A stretch of DNA of 64,000 bases, from assembly GCA_012744475.1 (NCBI GenBank), contig JAAYBV010000031.1, positions 62,001 through 126,000 of the forward strand. The letters are read 5' to 3'. The notes under the pieces were generated by a model that saw nothing but the letters and a program-made list of their open reading frames with translations, did no database searches and was not told the DNA's origin. The number at the start of each line of letters is the position of its first letter. Positions within the stretch are counted from its first letter, which is position 1. Below, piece by piece: positions 53,900-62,380 of the stretch. The position numbers were made by a program, and so were the translations under genes. This stretch comes from Phycisphaerae bacterium (GTDB lineage: Bacteria; Planctomycetota; Phycisphaerae; Sedimentisphaerales; Anaerobacaceae).

Positions 53900-55735
53900 A
53901 TGAAACGAACAGACCTGACGTGGGCGGCGATCCTGGTATTGCTGATCGCCGCCACCGTGTACGAGATGCCGCAGATCATGGGTGCGTTGCGAGGTCTGCG
54001 GAACATGTTCATCATCGACGCCAAGGGTCACGTCACGTGGGTCCTGCCCGACCGCCTCGTGGCGTTGGATCCCGAGGCGGGTGACATTCTTCGATACCAC
54101 CTCAACACGCGTCTCTCAGAGGATGCGCCTGCGGAGCTTCGCCGACTGGTGCAGAAGTATCCCGAGAACCAGCATCTCCTGTCCCGGTTAGCCGAAGCGA
54201 CAGTATGGAGTGAGCCCAACCAGTCGGAGGAAACCCTGGCGATGGTGGATCGGCTCCGGATGATGGACCCGAACAACGCCTACTACCGGTATCTGCGAGG
54301 CTGGGTCCTCCTGACCACACCTCCTGGAGAGGAACATCCCGACGAAGCCTTGCAGGAATTCGCGTTGGGACACGATCTGCCTCGATTGACTCTGCCTTAC
54401 GTCCAGTACAAACCACGCGTGGATCGCCTGGCCGAGGTGGCCCATCTGGGCCAATTCGATCGACCGATCATCCGGCCGTTCTATCGAGATATGCCTGTGG
54501 GCACTACCACTCTATCCTATAGCGAGATTGTGCGTATCGCGTCGCTGCGCAGTCCGACCGACTCGACAGAACATGCCCTCGACCGTGCCTTTCAAGACGC
54601 CTATCGTCGCCAGATCGACTCGATGGCGCGCATCGCTGAGCGTGCCATGGCGAACGCCTGCGACGTGGATTCACTGCAGAGCGCCGCCGAACTGGCCAAG
54701 GACGTCGAAGAAACGAGGCTCCGGGAAGTGGATCTGACCGAAACCGAAGCCTGGCAGGCCCGCCTGAGACTGAGCCAGGCTATCGCCTGTGACTATGAAC
54801 ATCGGCCTTGGGACTCGGACGGCCGGCGAATCGAGAAGATTTTCCTGTCGGTGCTCTCATGGGCCATACTGATAGGCAGCTTCCTGCATACTCTCTACCA
54901 TCGATGGCGCGGCACGTCACGCGTCTCGCTGGAGCCCAAAGCGTTCAGCGCCATCGGGGCGGGTCTGGCGATTCTGGTCTGTCTGTTGGCGTTCTTGACG
55001 TTCTACCGAGCGCCGCAGAGTAGATTGTTCCTGCCGTCCTTGACGGATATGCTCTGGTTCATAGTCCTGCTCTTGTGGGTTTTCGGTGCGTGCGGTCTGG
55101 CGAGGGTCGCCGGCATGACTCATCCGCCTCAGCGGAGGCGGTGGGTGATCGGATTCGGGCTCCTTGTCATCAATGGCGCTGTCCTGCTGCTGATCGCCAA
55201 CAGCCGGTTCCTCTGGACGCGGACGTTCGCGGGATGGTCCGAGCATGTCGACGTCTTCGTCGCGTGGCTGATCTTCTGCCTGCTGCTCTGGCTCGGGGCC
55301 GGCCGGCGGGCGCTGGTCTTCGGTCGGTACCATCGCATGTTCGCGGTTGGGGTGGTTGTATCATGGGTCGGATTCCTGTTGGCCTTTGATCTGGCCGGCG
55401 CAGCATGGCGCTGTGAGAGCCGCGTCTACGCAGAACCGCTTTCGATCTGCGGCCCGCTTCCCGCTGCGACGGAAGAGACGTACAATCGCGTCATTCGCGA
55501 TGCGCCGCCTCCGAGGTATCGAGGGAGCGACCCGAATGCGCTGCCCGAGTACGTCCGGTACATGACCCCGGCGGATTTCGAGGCCTTCCTGGCCAGACGG
55601 CGCGCCGAAGGGCGTCCTCTGAGCCGGTCGCAGATTGACGACCTGACGTACCGATTGGCCCGCGACCTGCGCCCGATCATCGAAAAGGAGAGTGAACTGC
55701 TGAACGCCGCAGCACCGTCGCCGCCCTCCTCGTAG
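53900..55735 (+). CDS. Polytopic membrane protein of unknown function
   Basis: A 611-residue protein that I cannot place. One helix at the N-terminus (WAAILVLLIAATVYEM), a long extracytoplasmic helical region (about 40-310) with TPR-like spacing (LVQKYPENQHLLSRLAEATV; PNNAYYRYLRGWVLLTTPPG), then about six more helices between 320 and 520 (IFLSVLSWAILIGSFLHTL; AIGAGLAILVCLLAFLTF; MLWFIVLLLWVFGACGL; VIGFGLLVINGAVLLLIA; VFVAWLIFCLLLWLGA; MFAVGVVVSWVGFLLAFDLA). A soluble tail ends SPPSS. ATG 53900 has GGAGG upstream. It is convergent with the small membrane protein at 55806. Confidence 0.75.
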   Translation: MKRTDLTWAAILVLLIAATVYEMPQIMGALRGLRNMFIIDAKGHVTWVLPDRLVALDPEAGDILRYHLNTRLSEDAPAELRRLVQKYPENQHLLSRLAEATVWSEPNQSEETLAMVDRLRMMDPNNAYYRYLRGWVLLTTPPGEEHPDEALQEFALGHDLPRLTLPYVQYKPRVDRLAEVAHLGQFDRPIIRPFYRDMPVGTTTLSYSEIVRIASLRSPTDSTEHALDRAFQDAYRRQIDSMARIAERAMANACDVDSLQSAAELAKDVEETRLREVDLTETEAWQARLRLSQAIACDYEHRPWDSDGRRIEKIFLSVLSWAILIGSFLHTLYHRWRGTSRVSLEPKAFSAIGAGLAILVCLLAFLTFYRAPQSRLFLPSLTDMLWFIVLLLWVFGACGLARVAGMTHPPQRRRWVIGFGLLVINGAVLLLIANSRFLWTRTFAGWSEHVDVFVAWLIFCLLLWLGAGRRALVFGRYHRMFAVGVVVSWVGFLLAFDLAGAAWRCESRVYAEPLSICGPLPAATEETYNRVIRDAPPPRYRGSDPNALPEYVRYMTPADFEAFLARRRAEGRPLSRSQIDDLTYRLARDLRPIIEKESELLNAAAPSPPSS

Positions 55736-55805
55736 GACGCAATGATCTCGTCGTCGGACGTCCTCTGCTTCCCTGGGAATCGACGGCTTCGCAGTCCGGA
55801 TCTGG

Positions 55806-56375
55806 TCACTTCTCGTCTTCATACGGGACGTCTTTCATTTCGGCTGCGAATTCGTCCGTCACGGGCTCGACGCCCGCCGCGACACCTGAAGGCGCCCCGG
55901 CGCCGCCGGCGGCCCGCTGCTTCGACCCGCCCGACCACCGCCAGTACGGCTCGTACGCCAGATCGTATGCCTTCTGGTGGTCCTGGCGGTCCTTGGATTC
56001 GAGCAGGGCAAACCACGCTTCGACCTGCTCGCCCGTGCACGTGGACAGGTACATCTTCTGGACCTCCGGAATGACGTGGAAGACCGGATGTCCCGACCCG
56101 CAGGACCAGCGTCGGGTGAACGCCCGCCACTCAAACGTGCACGAGGACTTCTTCCAGTCGTGTTCGTGTCCCGGATGCGCCGCCAGATACCATTGGGAGC
56201 ACTCGTTGGGCGTCTCGGTCACCCTTTCTATGCCCCAATACGTCTCGACGGTCTTGTTGAGCCGGCATCGAAGACACGTGTAGTGCCTGCGCGTGTACGG
56301 GGTCAGCAGGCACAGGACACCCAAAACTACGAGCACGCCGACGCCGATCAGGATTCGCCGCTTCCTTCGTCTCAT
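55806..56375 (-). CDS. Single-span membrane protein of unknown function
   Basis: A 189-residue protein with an Arg/Lys-rich start and one helix (ILIGVGVLVVLGVLCLLTPY), then an extracytoplasmic domain with YTCLRCRLNKTVETYWGIER and WSCGSGHPVFHVIPEVQKMY. The CLRC and other paired cysteines suggest a zinc ribbon or disulfides. The tail is Ala/Gly-rich. I do not recognise a family. ATG 56375 is used (GGAGG about eleven bases upstream); a GTG at 56393 would add six residues. It is alone on its strand and convergent with 53900-55735. Confidence 0.7.
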   Translation of the reverse strand: MRRRKRRILIGVGVLVVLGVLCLLTPYTRRHYTCLRCRLNKTVETYWGIERVTETPNECSQWYLAAHPGHEHDWKKSSCTFEWRAFTRRWSCGSGHPVFHVIPEVQKMYLSTCTGEQVEAWFALLESKDRQDHQKAYDLAYEPYWRWSGGSKQRAAGGAGAPSGVAAGVEPVTDEFAAEMKDVPYEDEK

Positions 56376-56616
56376 GTCCGCCAGGTCCTCCACACGCTCT
56401 GGTGTCCGCTTTACCGCCGTTTCGCGAAAGACATCTCACCCATATCATAACTGCGGCAACAAGGCGGATCAAGCCCAATCGCGTGCGTCTGACTCCTGAT
56501 GCCGGCGAGGAGTCTCGGGACAAGGCCCGTTTCAGACGCCCAGAGCGGAATCCCGAGCCATCCACGAGCGGAAGCGGTTCCCAGGCAATCCGATGCCATC
56601 GGCCGGCTTAGCCCGA

Positions 56617-58149
56617 TCACTCGGCCAGGAGATAGGCCACCGCATTGCGGAAGACTTTGAGCCCTTCGGGCGTGAGGTTCAGCTCGCCCTGCGTGGTGGT
56701 CATCTGCATCCACGTGACGGGATCGGTGTACTGAATCTCCTGTGTGCCGGCCGACAACAACATGCGCTTGCCGCCCGCATACTGGCCTGCGCCTTCGTAG
56801 AACTCCACTCCCGCGTCCCATTCGGCGATCCACCCCATGTCCAGTGACACCGGCCTGGCGATCAGGCGTCCATTGCCCATCCAGGTGCCTCCAATGAAAG
56901 AGGTGATTCCTGAGCCCACACTCGGATCGATCATTTCGACGATGGCGATGGAATCCTCCCAGCTGTAGGGATCGAGCGAGATCATTTCCACGTTGCTGAA
57001 GATCGGATGCCACGGCCTGACCGCTTCGAGGTAGACCTCCGTCGTATCGTTGCTCGTCGCCTCGGTATTGACCCATTCCCATCGAATGTTGCGCGCAAAG
57101 TAAGGGTTCAGCAGCAGCATTGGCGTCGTCAGCGAGTTCCATTGTGTCGGCTCGTCGCCATCGTCGTAGTATTCGCTCCAGCAGATGCGGCTGATGACAA
57201 TCAGGTCGGCCGCGTTCAACTCGGCGATCTTCTCTGCACTCAGGCTGAGCCAGTAGTCCGGCCGGACGTCCACGGAATGCCCATCAGCAAGGAGCTGCGT
57301 CTCCAACGCATGGTCATCTCGCAGGCCATCGAGATTCCAGTCGATGCCTTGCGTGACCAGGATGATGTTGGCGCCACCGAGCAGATAACGGATGGCGTTG
57401 TGCAGCATCTGCCGGCCCTCGGGCGTCAGGTTGAATTCGGCCCGGCGGGAATCGTCCACGCGCTGTGTGCCCGCGCAGAAGAGCATGCGTTTGCCTGCGG
57501 CGAACTGGCCGGCGCCGTCGTAGAACTCCACGCCGGTATCCCACTCGGCGATCCAGCCCAGTTCCGCCCCCAACGTCTTGGCGATCAGGTGGCCGTTGCC
57601 CATGTCCATCGTGCCGATGAACGAGGTCAACCTGGTGCCGATGGTCGGGTCGACAACCTCGACGATGTTGGCGGGACCGCCTCGATGGAGGGGCATCAGT
57701 TCGACATCGCGAAAGATGGGATGATCCGGGTCCAGCGCCTCGACGTGGGTGCAGGCGGTGTCGCTGGGGACCGTCTCGGAACGGACCCAGTTCCAGCGAG
57801 TGTCGCGAGCGAAATAGGGGCTCATCAGCAGCACCGGAGTCGTCACCGAATTCCATTGTGTCGGCTCGTAGCCATCGCTGTAGAGGGCGCTGTCGGTCAG
57901 GCGGCTGACGATGACCAGGTCGGCCGCATTCAACTCCGCGATGCGCTGCGAATCCAGGTCCTCCCACAAGTTGCGGCGGATGTCCACGGAATGCCCTTCC
58001 GCCACCAGCCAGTCGATCAACCCCTGGTCGTCGGCCACGCCGTCCAGGTCTCGGTCGATGTTCTCCGAGACCACGATGACGTCGGCCGCCGGCACGACCG
58101 ACCCCTGCCACAGAATCAGGACGCTCAGTATCAATGCGCATCTCTTCAT
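56617..58149 (-). CDS. Secreted protein made of two tandem homologous domains
   Basis: A 510-residue protein with a signal peptide (CALILSVLILWQGSVVPAAD). Residues about 23-260 and 262-510 are copies of one domain. Unit 1 has DVIVVSENIDRDLDGVADDQ, IAELNAADLVIVSRLTDSAL, YEPTQWNSVTTPVLLMSPYF and GWIAEWDTGVEFYDGAGQFA. Unit 2 has NIILVTQGIDWNLDGLRDDH, IAELNAADLIVISRICWSEY, EPTQWNSLTTPMLLLNPYF and GWIAEWDAGVEFYEGAGQYA. The pattern (Rossmann-like strand, then an acidic DxDxDGxxDD loop) suggests a ThuA/glutamine-amidotransferase-like fold with a calcium-type loop; function unknown. ATG 58149 has GGAGAGG upstream. It follows the sigma-factor unit by 111 bp. Confidence 0.8.
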   Translation of the reverse strand: MKRCALILSVLILWQGSVVPAADVIVVSENIDRDLDGVADDQGLIDWLVAEGHSVDIRRNLWEDLDSQRIAELNAADLVIVSRLTDSALYSDGYEPTQWNSVTTPVLLMSPYFARDTRWNWVRSETVPSDTACTHVEALDPDHPIFRDVELMPLHRGGPANIVEVVDPTIGTRLTSFIGTMDMGNGHLIAKTLGAELGWIAEWDTGVEFYDGAGQFAAGKRMLFCAGTQRVDDSRRAEFNLTPEGRQMLHNAIRYLLGGANIILVTQGIDWNLDGLRDDHALETQLLADGHSVDVRPDYWLSLSAEKIAELNAADLIVISRICWSEYYDDGDEPTQWNSLTTPMLLLNPYFARNIRWEWVNTEATSNDTTEVYLEAVRPWHPIFSNVEMISLDPYSWEDSIAIVEMIDPSVGSGITSFIGGTWMGNGRLIARPVSLDMGWIAEWDAGVEFYEGAGQYAGGKRMLLSAGTQEIQYTDPVTWMQMTTTQGELNLTPEGLKVFRNAVAYLLAE

Positions 58150-58260
58150 GGTTCCTCTCCTTTCTGTAGGATTCACCGGTTCGTCAGGCTGAAAGAACGG
58201 CAGGAGAAACACTCCGCAGCGGTCGCCCATGACGCGGATGAAATCATCAGCCTGGCGTTC

Positions 58261-59646
58261 CTACCGGGATGTCTGGCTCTGATCGATCTTCTCGAAGACC
58301 ATCGGCGCGCCGCCCTCATCATGCCAACTGCCCTGGGGGTAGATTTGTCCGCGGTCGAGGACCAGACGGCCTTCGCCGTCGATCTCTCCCCGGTACATTT
58401 CCCGCATCCCAGTTTCGATGAATATGTACCTGGTCGCCAGTGTCCACGGCGCCGCGACCTTGGTCATGGGTGCGTCGCGATCCGACCACTTCCTCATGAG
58501 CAGTTCAGTCTTGCTCTCCGGGCGGATCTCAACCTTCTGAATCTCACCCGGTGTCACCGCCCGCCACGGCCCCAGAAAGATCGCTTCCGGTATGGGGTCC
58601 ACCAGCACGGAGTTCACATCCACGAGTCCATCAATCTTCAAACGCTCGGCGATGCGCCGGATTTCGTTGGCAACACGCTGGGCCTGACCGACACCGGCCC
58701 GGTCATACTCGATGCGGAATGTCAACGGGACGTTCTTCGGCATCGTGAGGCGCCACAGGATGTGCTGAGCGAGGTCATCGGGCTCGACCCGTCCCGTCAC
58801 GAGGGTCTTCTTATCGAGCCCGTCCGGACGCCTCACAGGCGCCGGATAGAAGGTCCGGATCTGACCGTCCCTCACAAAGAAGGACGCCTCCCCCGTCCCC
58901 CTCCACGTGATCGCGTCGATATGAAGCTCAACCTCCATCTGCGCGTTCGTCTCCATGGCCAGCGCCATGATCTTGCGACGCAGGTCTTCCGCGACACTCC
59001 GATTGGGGGGATCATAGTACAGGTCAAATCGCATGGGCCTCCGCCGCCTGTCCGTCAACTGCTTGCGAATGTAGGTCAACGTCTCCTCCCCCGTCAGCAC
59101 GCCAAGCGAATCCCAGCGACAATTGGCCCAGTATTCGGAAAAACCCTTGAGAGTATCGAGCGCATGCACACCCTGATCGAGCACGACCAGGTGCAGCCAC
59201 GTGCTGAGATCGTCCACTTCTCGGGTCTCGAACGCATAACGGGGCATGATGCCCATGACCTCTCGCAGGCCCGCCAGCGCGATCGCGCGTTTCGATTCCA
59301 GTTCAGCGGCGGCCAAAACCATCTCCTGCCTCAATTCCTCCGGCCCCGCCAGTTGTGTCAACCTCGTCTCGAGCTGCTCGATCTGGCGGTCCAGCAGTTT
59401 GATCCTCGCGTAGGCCTCCGATACAGCCCGTGTGATCGCCCACATATCCTCCGGGCAGCCTTGGGCATAGCGCGAATGGTAGCTCTCCATCGCGGCCCGA
59501 ATCAACTCGCCGAGTTCCGGGTCGTCCACACTTCGAACCCGCGTCAGCATATCCGACGTCGGCTCGCCCCCCACGGCCATCAATGCCGGCAGTAGCAGGA
59601 CACTCACACACAAAACTCGTATCATTCTGCTATCTCGTCCTCGCAT
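58261..59646 (-). CDS. Secreted coiled-coil protein of unknown function in the sigma-factor unit
   Basis: A 461-residue protein with a signal peptide (MIRVLCVSVLLLPALMAVGG). Residues about 50-150 are helical and coiled-coil-like (ARIKLLDRQIEQLETRLTQL; AELESKRAIALAGLREVM). The rest is mixed alpha/beta with two similar-looking segments (RFDLYYDPPNRSVAEDLRRK; TFRIEYDRAGVGQAQRVANE). No family is recognised. ATG 59646 has GGGAG nine bases upstream and starts three bases after the putative anti-sigma stop; ATG 59625 is an alternative. It is surely transcribed with the sigma and anti-sigma genes and may be a sensor or output of that system. Confidence 0.75.
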   Translation of the reverse strand: MRGRDSRMIRVLCVSVLLLPALMAVGGEPTSDMLTRVRSVDDPELGELIRAAMESYHSRYAQGCPEDMWAITRAVSEAYARIKLLDRQIEQLETRLTQLAGPEELRQEMVLAAAELESKRAIALAGLREVMGIMPRYAFETREVDDLSTWLHLVVLDQGVHALDTLKGFSEYWANCRWDSLGVLTGEETLTYIRKQLTDRRRRPMRFDLYYDPPNRSVAEDLRRKIMALAMETNAQMEVELHIDAITWRGTGEASFFVRDGQIRTFYPAPVRRPDGLDKKTLVTGRVEPDDLAQHILWRLTMPKNVPLTFRIEYDRAGVGQAQRVANEIRRIAERLKIDGLVDVNSVLVDPIPEAIFLGPWRAVTPGEIQKVEIRPESKTELLMRKWSDRDAPMTKVAAPWTLATRYIFIETGMREMYRGEIDGEGRLVLDRGQIYPQGSWHDEGGAPMVFEKIDQSQTSR

Positions 59647-59649
59647 GAT

Positions 59650-60225
59650 TCAGTCTCCCAGAGATTGCGCCAGGATCGTCTGCACACCGGCGCGCTGCCG
59701 TTCCGAGGGCGTCGAAGCCGTCGCATCGGCTCTCGCGTCCTCCCCTTTCCGTGGCGAATCCGGAAGTGCTGCCACGGCGTCCAGCAGATTCCTGGATCGC
59801 TGAGCAACCGCCGGTTCCGCATCGCCAACTCCCCCCACATCGTCGGGTGGCATCAGTCGCCCGGCGCGGTCGTACGCCAGGGCCACTCGATCCTCCATAC
59901 CCAACTGCTCGAAGAGCCGGGCTGCCTTCAGCCACGTCACTAATTCAGCCGGCACCGAGACCGACCCGCCTTCAATCACCACACCCGGCCCACTTGCGGG
60001 CAACGGGCCACGCGACGTCACTGAAGAGCGGCCGAGAAGGAACGATGCGACCGCAATGAAGACGGCCGCGGCGCTGAGGGCAGCGAGACGCCATCGACTG
60101 TGACTCTGCCGGACGCGGGCCAGCGCCGCCGTGGATTCGAGAAGCACTCTCGCGCGGAACGCCTGGCCGGGTGGACTGCCCGAAAAGGCTCGTTCGAGAA
60201 GATCGTCGATGTCGTGGTTTTCCAT
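59650..60225 (-). CDS. Putative anti-sigma factor, single transmembrane helix
   Basis: A 191-residue protein: a short cytoplasmic N-terminal part (IDDLLERAFSGSPPGQAFRA), one helix at about 45-65 (LAALSAAAVFIAVASFLLG) and an extracytoplasmic part that is Ala/Asp-rich. No zinc-binding HxxxCxxC motif of the ZAS family is seen, so the anti-sigma call rests on topology and on its place 14 bp after the ECF sigma gene. ATG 60225 has AGGGGG eight bases upstream. Loss of the ZAS motif means it may use another fold or have another role. Confidence 0.65.
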   Translation of the reverse strand: MENHDIDDLLERAFSGSPPGQAFRARVLLESTAALARVRQSHSRWRLAALSAAAVFIAVASFLLGRSSVTSRGPLPASGPGVVIEGGSVSVPAELVTWLKAARLFEQLGMEDRVALAYDRAGRLMPPDDVGGVGDAEPAVAQRSRNLLDAVAALPDSPRKGEDARADATASTPSERQRAGVQTILAQSLGD

Positions 60226-60239
60226 GTTGCGACCCCCTG

Positions 60240-60779
60240 CTACCTTTCGTCCTGCATCGATTCATAAATCGGGGCGAATCGGTCCCTCGCCCTCCGCAGC
60301 AGGGACTCGATCGCCTCGATACTTCGGCCGTGGGCCTCGGCCATTTCCTTCAGAGTCAGCCGCTCGAGATACTTCTCTTCGAGAACGCGGCGGTACTCGA
60401 ACGGCAGTCGGGCCAGGACTTCGTGAACCACCATCTGCGGCTCGGCGCGTCCATCCGACCCGTCCTCCTCCTGCCGTGGCAATGCCTCCCGGACACGGCG
60501 ACGCCGTTCCCTGGCGACGAGGGCCAAGTGGCGATTCTGGGCGATTCCATAGAGCCAGGCGCGAAAGCTCGCCTGGTCCGGCCGGAAACGGCGGATACGC
60601 CGGGCCGCGACGACGAACACCTGTTGGGAGACCTCTTCCGCCTGGTCCCGTCGGCCGCCCGTCAGCGTCAGGCAGAACCGGTACACCGCATCGAAATGCC
60701 AGTCAAAGAGCTGCCGCCACGCCTGCTGACTGCCATGGCAGGCGCCGTCAATGACAAGTCTCTCGGCGTCCCCATCCAC
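60240..60779 (-). CDS. ECF-type RNA polymerase sigma factor
   Basis: A 179-residue sigma factor. Region 2: WRQLFDWHFDAVYRFCLTL, DQAEEVSQQVFVVAARRIRR and RAWLYGIAQNRHLALVARE. Region 4: LPFEYRRVLEEKYLERLTLK and EMAEAHGRSIEAIESLLRRA. It recruits RNA polymerase to its own regulon. The start is GTG 60779 with GGGAG nine bases upstream; no ATG fits the frame nearby. It leads a unit of sigma, putative anti-sigma and a secreted protein, which is the classic arrangement of a surface-signalling module, usually self-activated. Confidence 0.92.
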   Translation of the reverse strand: MDGDAERLVIDGACHGSQQAWRQLFDWHFDAVYRFCLTLTGGRRDQAEEVSQQVFVVAARRIRRFRPDQASFRAWLYGIAQNRHLALVARERRRRVREALPRQEEDGSDGRAEPQMVVHEVLARLPFEYRRVLEEKYLERLTLKEMAEAHGRSIEAIESLLRRARDRFAPIYESMQDER

Positions 60780-61160
60780 TCATCGGCTCCCAAGTTCAAG
60801 GCCACGGCCCTCCATGCCGTTTCCGCACTCTATTCTCATCTGACGCACCAAATCCGTCGCGATTTGCATAGAATACCCGCAGATTCTCCTTCGGTCTCGT
60901 GATATGTGAACGCAAGGCCGGACCGTCAGCGGTCCCCAGTCTCCCTCCTCGGGAGGGCGGGCCGACTCGGTGCCCCGCCCCAAGCGCGCACTGGAAAAAG
61001 AAAGGCGGCCAAGGGGGTGGGAATGAAAACGCTCCCCAATAGAGACGCGCGCGCCCCTTGGCCATTTTGATAGCGTGTGACGGGGACGCAATGTGGACGC
61101 AAAAATCCGCAAGAATCGAAAATTTCTTTCCGGATTGTCACGGCCCACCTGGCGCGGGCG
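60780..61160. other. Intergenic region upstream of the sigma-factor unit
   Basis: About 380 bp without a gene. It should hold the (possibly self-activated) promoter of the sigma unit and the end of the HNH/AP2 gene. A long-loop inverted repeat is at 61007-61063; nothing else was recognised. Confidence 0.5.
60990..61063 (-). terminator. Candidate terminator of the HNH/AP2 gene
   Basis: On the minus strand GGCCAAGGGG (61054-61063) and CCCCTTGGCC (61007-61016) pair around a long loop, and the second arm is followed by GCCTTTCTTTTT. It is about 100 bases after the stop codon. The loop is unusually long, so the call is tentative. Confidence 0.35.
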
Positions 61161-61949
61161 TCAGGCCGCCGTCGTCCGATGTCGCGACAGCGTCCCGGAC
61201 GCCCTGCTGCACAGCGTGATCCGCCCGGCCAGCGAGACGATCCGTTTGGCCGTCTCGCGCAGCTCGGGGAAGTTCAGGTACGCGAACTCGCCTTGAAGCT
61301 CCATCGCCTTGCGGTCCCGCGCCTTGGCCGCCGCCACCGGGTCGTCGAACTCGCCGATGTGAATCGTATGGCCGTGGAAGCCGATCGCGGCCTGGTACTT
61401 GCGGTCGCGCTTGTGGTACATCACGCCCACATACTGCGACGTGCCGCCGCGCGGCCGGCTGTTGTAGCTGTTCTGCGCCTTCGTGCAGATCCGCAGATTG
61501 CTCTTGCGGTTGTTCAGCCCGTTGCCGTCGATGTGATCGACCACCATGTCGTCCGGGGCGTTCATGATGACCCGGTGCATCACGATGTGCCTGCCCTTCT
61601 CCCGTCGGTACGCGTATTCGACCTTGCCGCTGCGTACCAGCGTCCATTTGTGCTTGCTCAGCTCCGCGAAGTCGTCGGCGTCCACGATCGCGTACCTGCC
61701 GCGCGTCAGGGGGATGTAGCGGACGTCGTCGCTGGCCGGTTCCGGCGGCGCTTCCCGCCGGCCCTTGGGCCACCGCCGCGGCCGATAATTCCGGCAGACC
61801 CCGCCCGCGCAGACCTCCGTCATCACCCCCGGCGACGCCACGTGGTTGAAACACAGCCACAGACCCGGAAACCGCGTCAGAATCACCCGCAGCCACCGGC
61901 TCGTCGGCTTCGTCGCATACACGCAATTCGCACAACACCGCTTGTCCAT
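61161..61949 (-). CDS. HNH endonuclease with AP2 DNA-binding domain
   Basis: A 262-residue homing-type nuclease. Residues 1-60 hold cysteine pairs (CCANCVYA; CAGGVCRNY), possibly a zinc ribbon. The middle is an HNH nuclease: MHRVIMNAPDDMVVDHIDGN, then GLNNRKSNLRICTKAQNSYN. The C-terminal part is an AP2 domain: SQYVGVMYHKRDRKYQAAIG and HTIHIGEFDDPVAAAKARDR, ending FAYLNFPEL. HNH-AP2 proteins are mobile-element nucleases known from phages and bacteria. ATG 61949 has an excellent GGAGG; the frame continues upstream through short tandem repeats and was cut there. It is likely a free-standing mobile gene. Confidence 0.88.
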   Translation of the reverse strand: MDKRCCANCVYATKPTSRWLRVILTRFPGLWLCFNHVASPGVMTEVCAGGVCRNYRPRRWPKGRREAPPEPASDDVRYIPLTRGRYAIVDADDFAELSKHKWTLVRSGKVEYAYRREKGRHIVMHRVIMNAPDDMVVDHIDGNGLNNRKSNLRICTKAQNSYNSRPRGGTSQYVGVMYHKRDRKYQAAIGFHGHTIHIGEFDDPVAAAKARDRKAMELQGEFAYLNFPELRETAKRIVSLAGRITLCSRASGTLSRHRTTAA

Positions 61950-61967
61950 CGTAACCTCCGCAATTCG

Positions 61968-61996
61968 TGTCTCGTCGCTCGTATCTCGTATCTCGC
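61968..61996 (-). repeat. GAGATAC-rich repeat, left flank
   Basis: On the minus strand it reads CGAGATACGAGATACGAG and ends ACGAGACAC. A related copy in the opposite orientation is at 63279-63300, so the two flank the nuclease/methyltransferase-stub segment. Confidence 0.55.
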
Positions 61997-62031
61997 CGCT
62001 CGCGATCCGCACCCCGCGCCTCGCCAACCTC

Positions 62032-62078
62032 CAACCGACAACTGATAACTGGCAACTGACAACTGACAACTGACAACC
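62032..62078. repeat. Heptameric tandem repeat (CAACTGA)n
   Basis: About 5.5 copies of a 7-base unit, with two variant units at the left end. It lies 85-130 bases upstream of the HNH/AP2 start. Confidence 0.85.
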
Positions 62079-62281
62079 GTGTTTCTGTCTATACTGAACA
62101 AAGCACAGCCTCCCGTCAACCAAAAAATCTGCCCTTCCGCCGGAATTCTTTTGCCTCCCACCGGCCGCCTGCCCACCGGGACCTTGCTCCCCGTGCGAAC
62201 GTGAAGTATCATGGCCCGGAGTAGCGCATAACGCATCGGCGTGGTGCCCACGAGGCACGAGGACGGAGCAGTTGCCAGCGG

Positions 62282-62380
62282 ATGGTCAGAGTGGTTGATA
62301 TCTTTGCAGGTCCGGGAGGGTTGGGTGAGGGATTCTCGGCGTCTCAAATCCCAGCGAAAGGGATCCTCTATGCCTGCTGA
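62282..62380 (+). pseudogene. 5' stub of a C5-cytosine DNA methyltransferase
   Basis: A 32-codon frame that begins MVRVVDIFAGPGGLGEGFSA and stops soon after at ILYAC. This is motif I (SAM-binding DIFAGPGGLGEGF) at the exact N-terminal position it has in C5-cytosine DNA methyltransferases. Everything after motif I, including the catalytic PCQ motif, is missing. The stop overlaps the start of the HNH nuclease by eleven bases. The likely history is a deletion that removed the rest of the methyltransferase. It is too short to be active. Confidence 0.75.

Larger units (their letters stand above)
61950..62281. other. Intergenic region with short tandem repeats
   Basis: About 330 bp between divergent nuclease genes. 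It contains the CTCGTAT-type repeat at 61968-61996 and the CAACTGA tandem repeat at 62032-62078. No gene was recognised. Confidence 0.5.

Noticed and set aside
61138-62076. Alternative minus-strand frame overlapping the HNH/AP2 gene
   Set aside because: It lacks HNH and AP2 motifs, which are in the other frame with a good ribosome-binding site at 61949.
62032-62078. Tandem CAACTGA units as a CRISPR or attachment site
   Set aside because: The 7-base period with no spacers is a simple tandem repeat.
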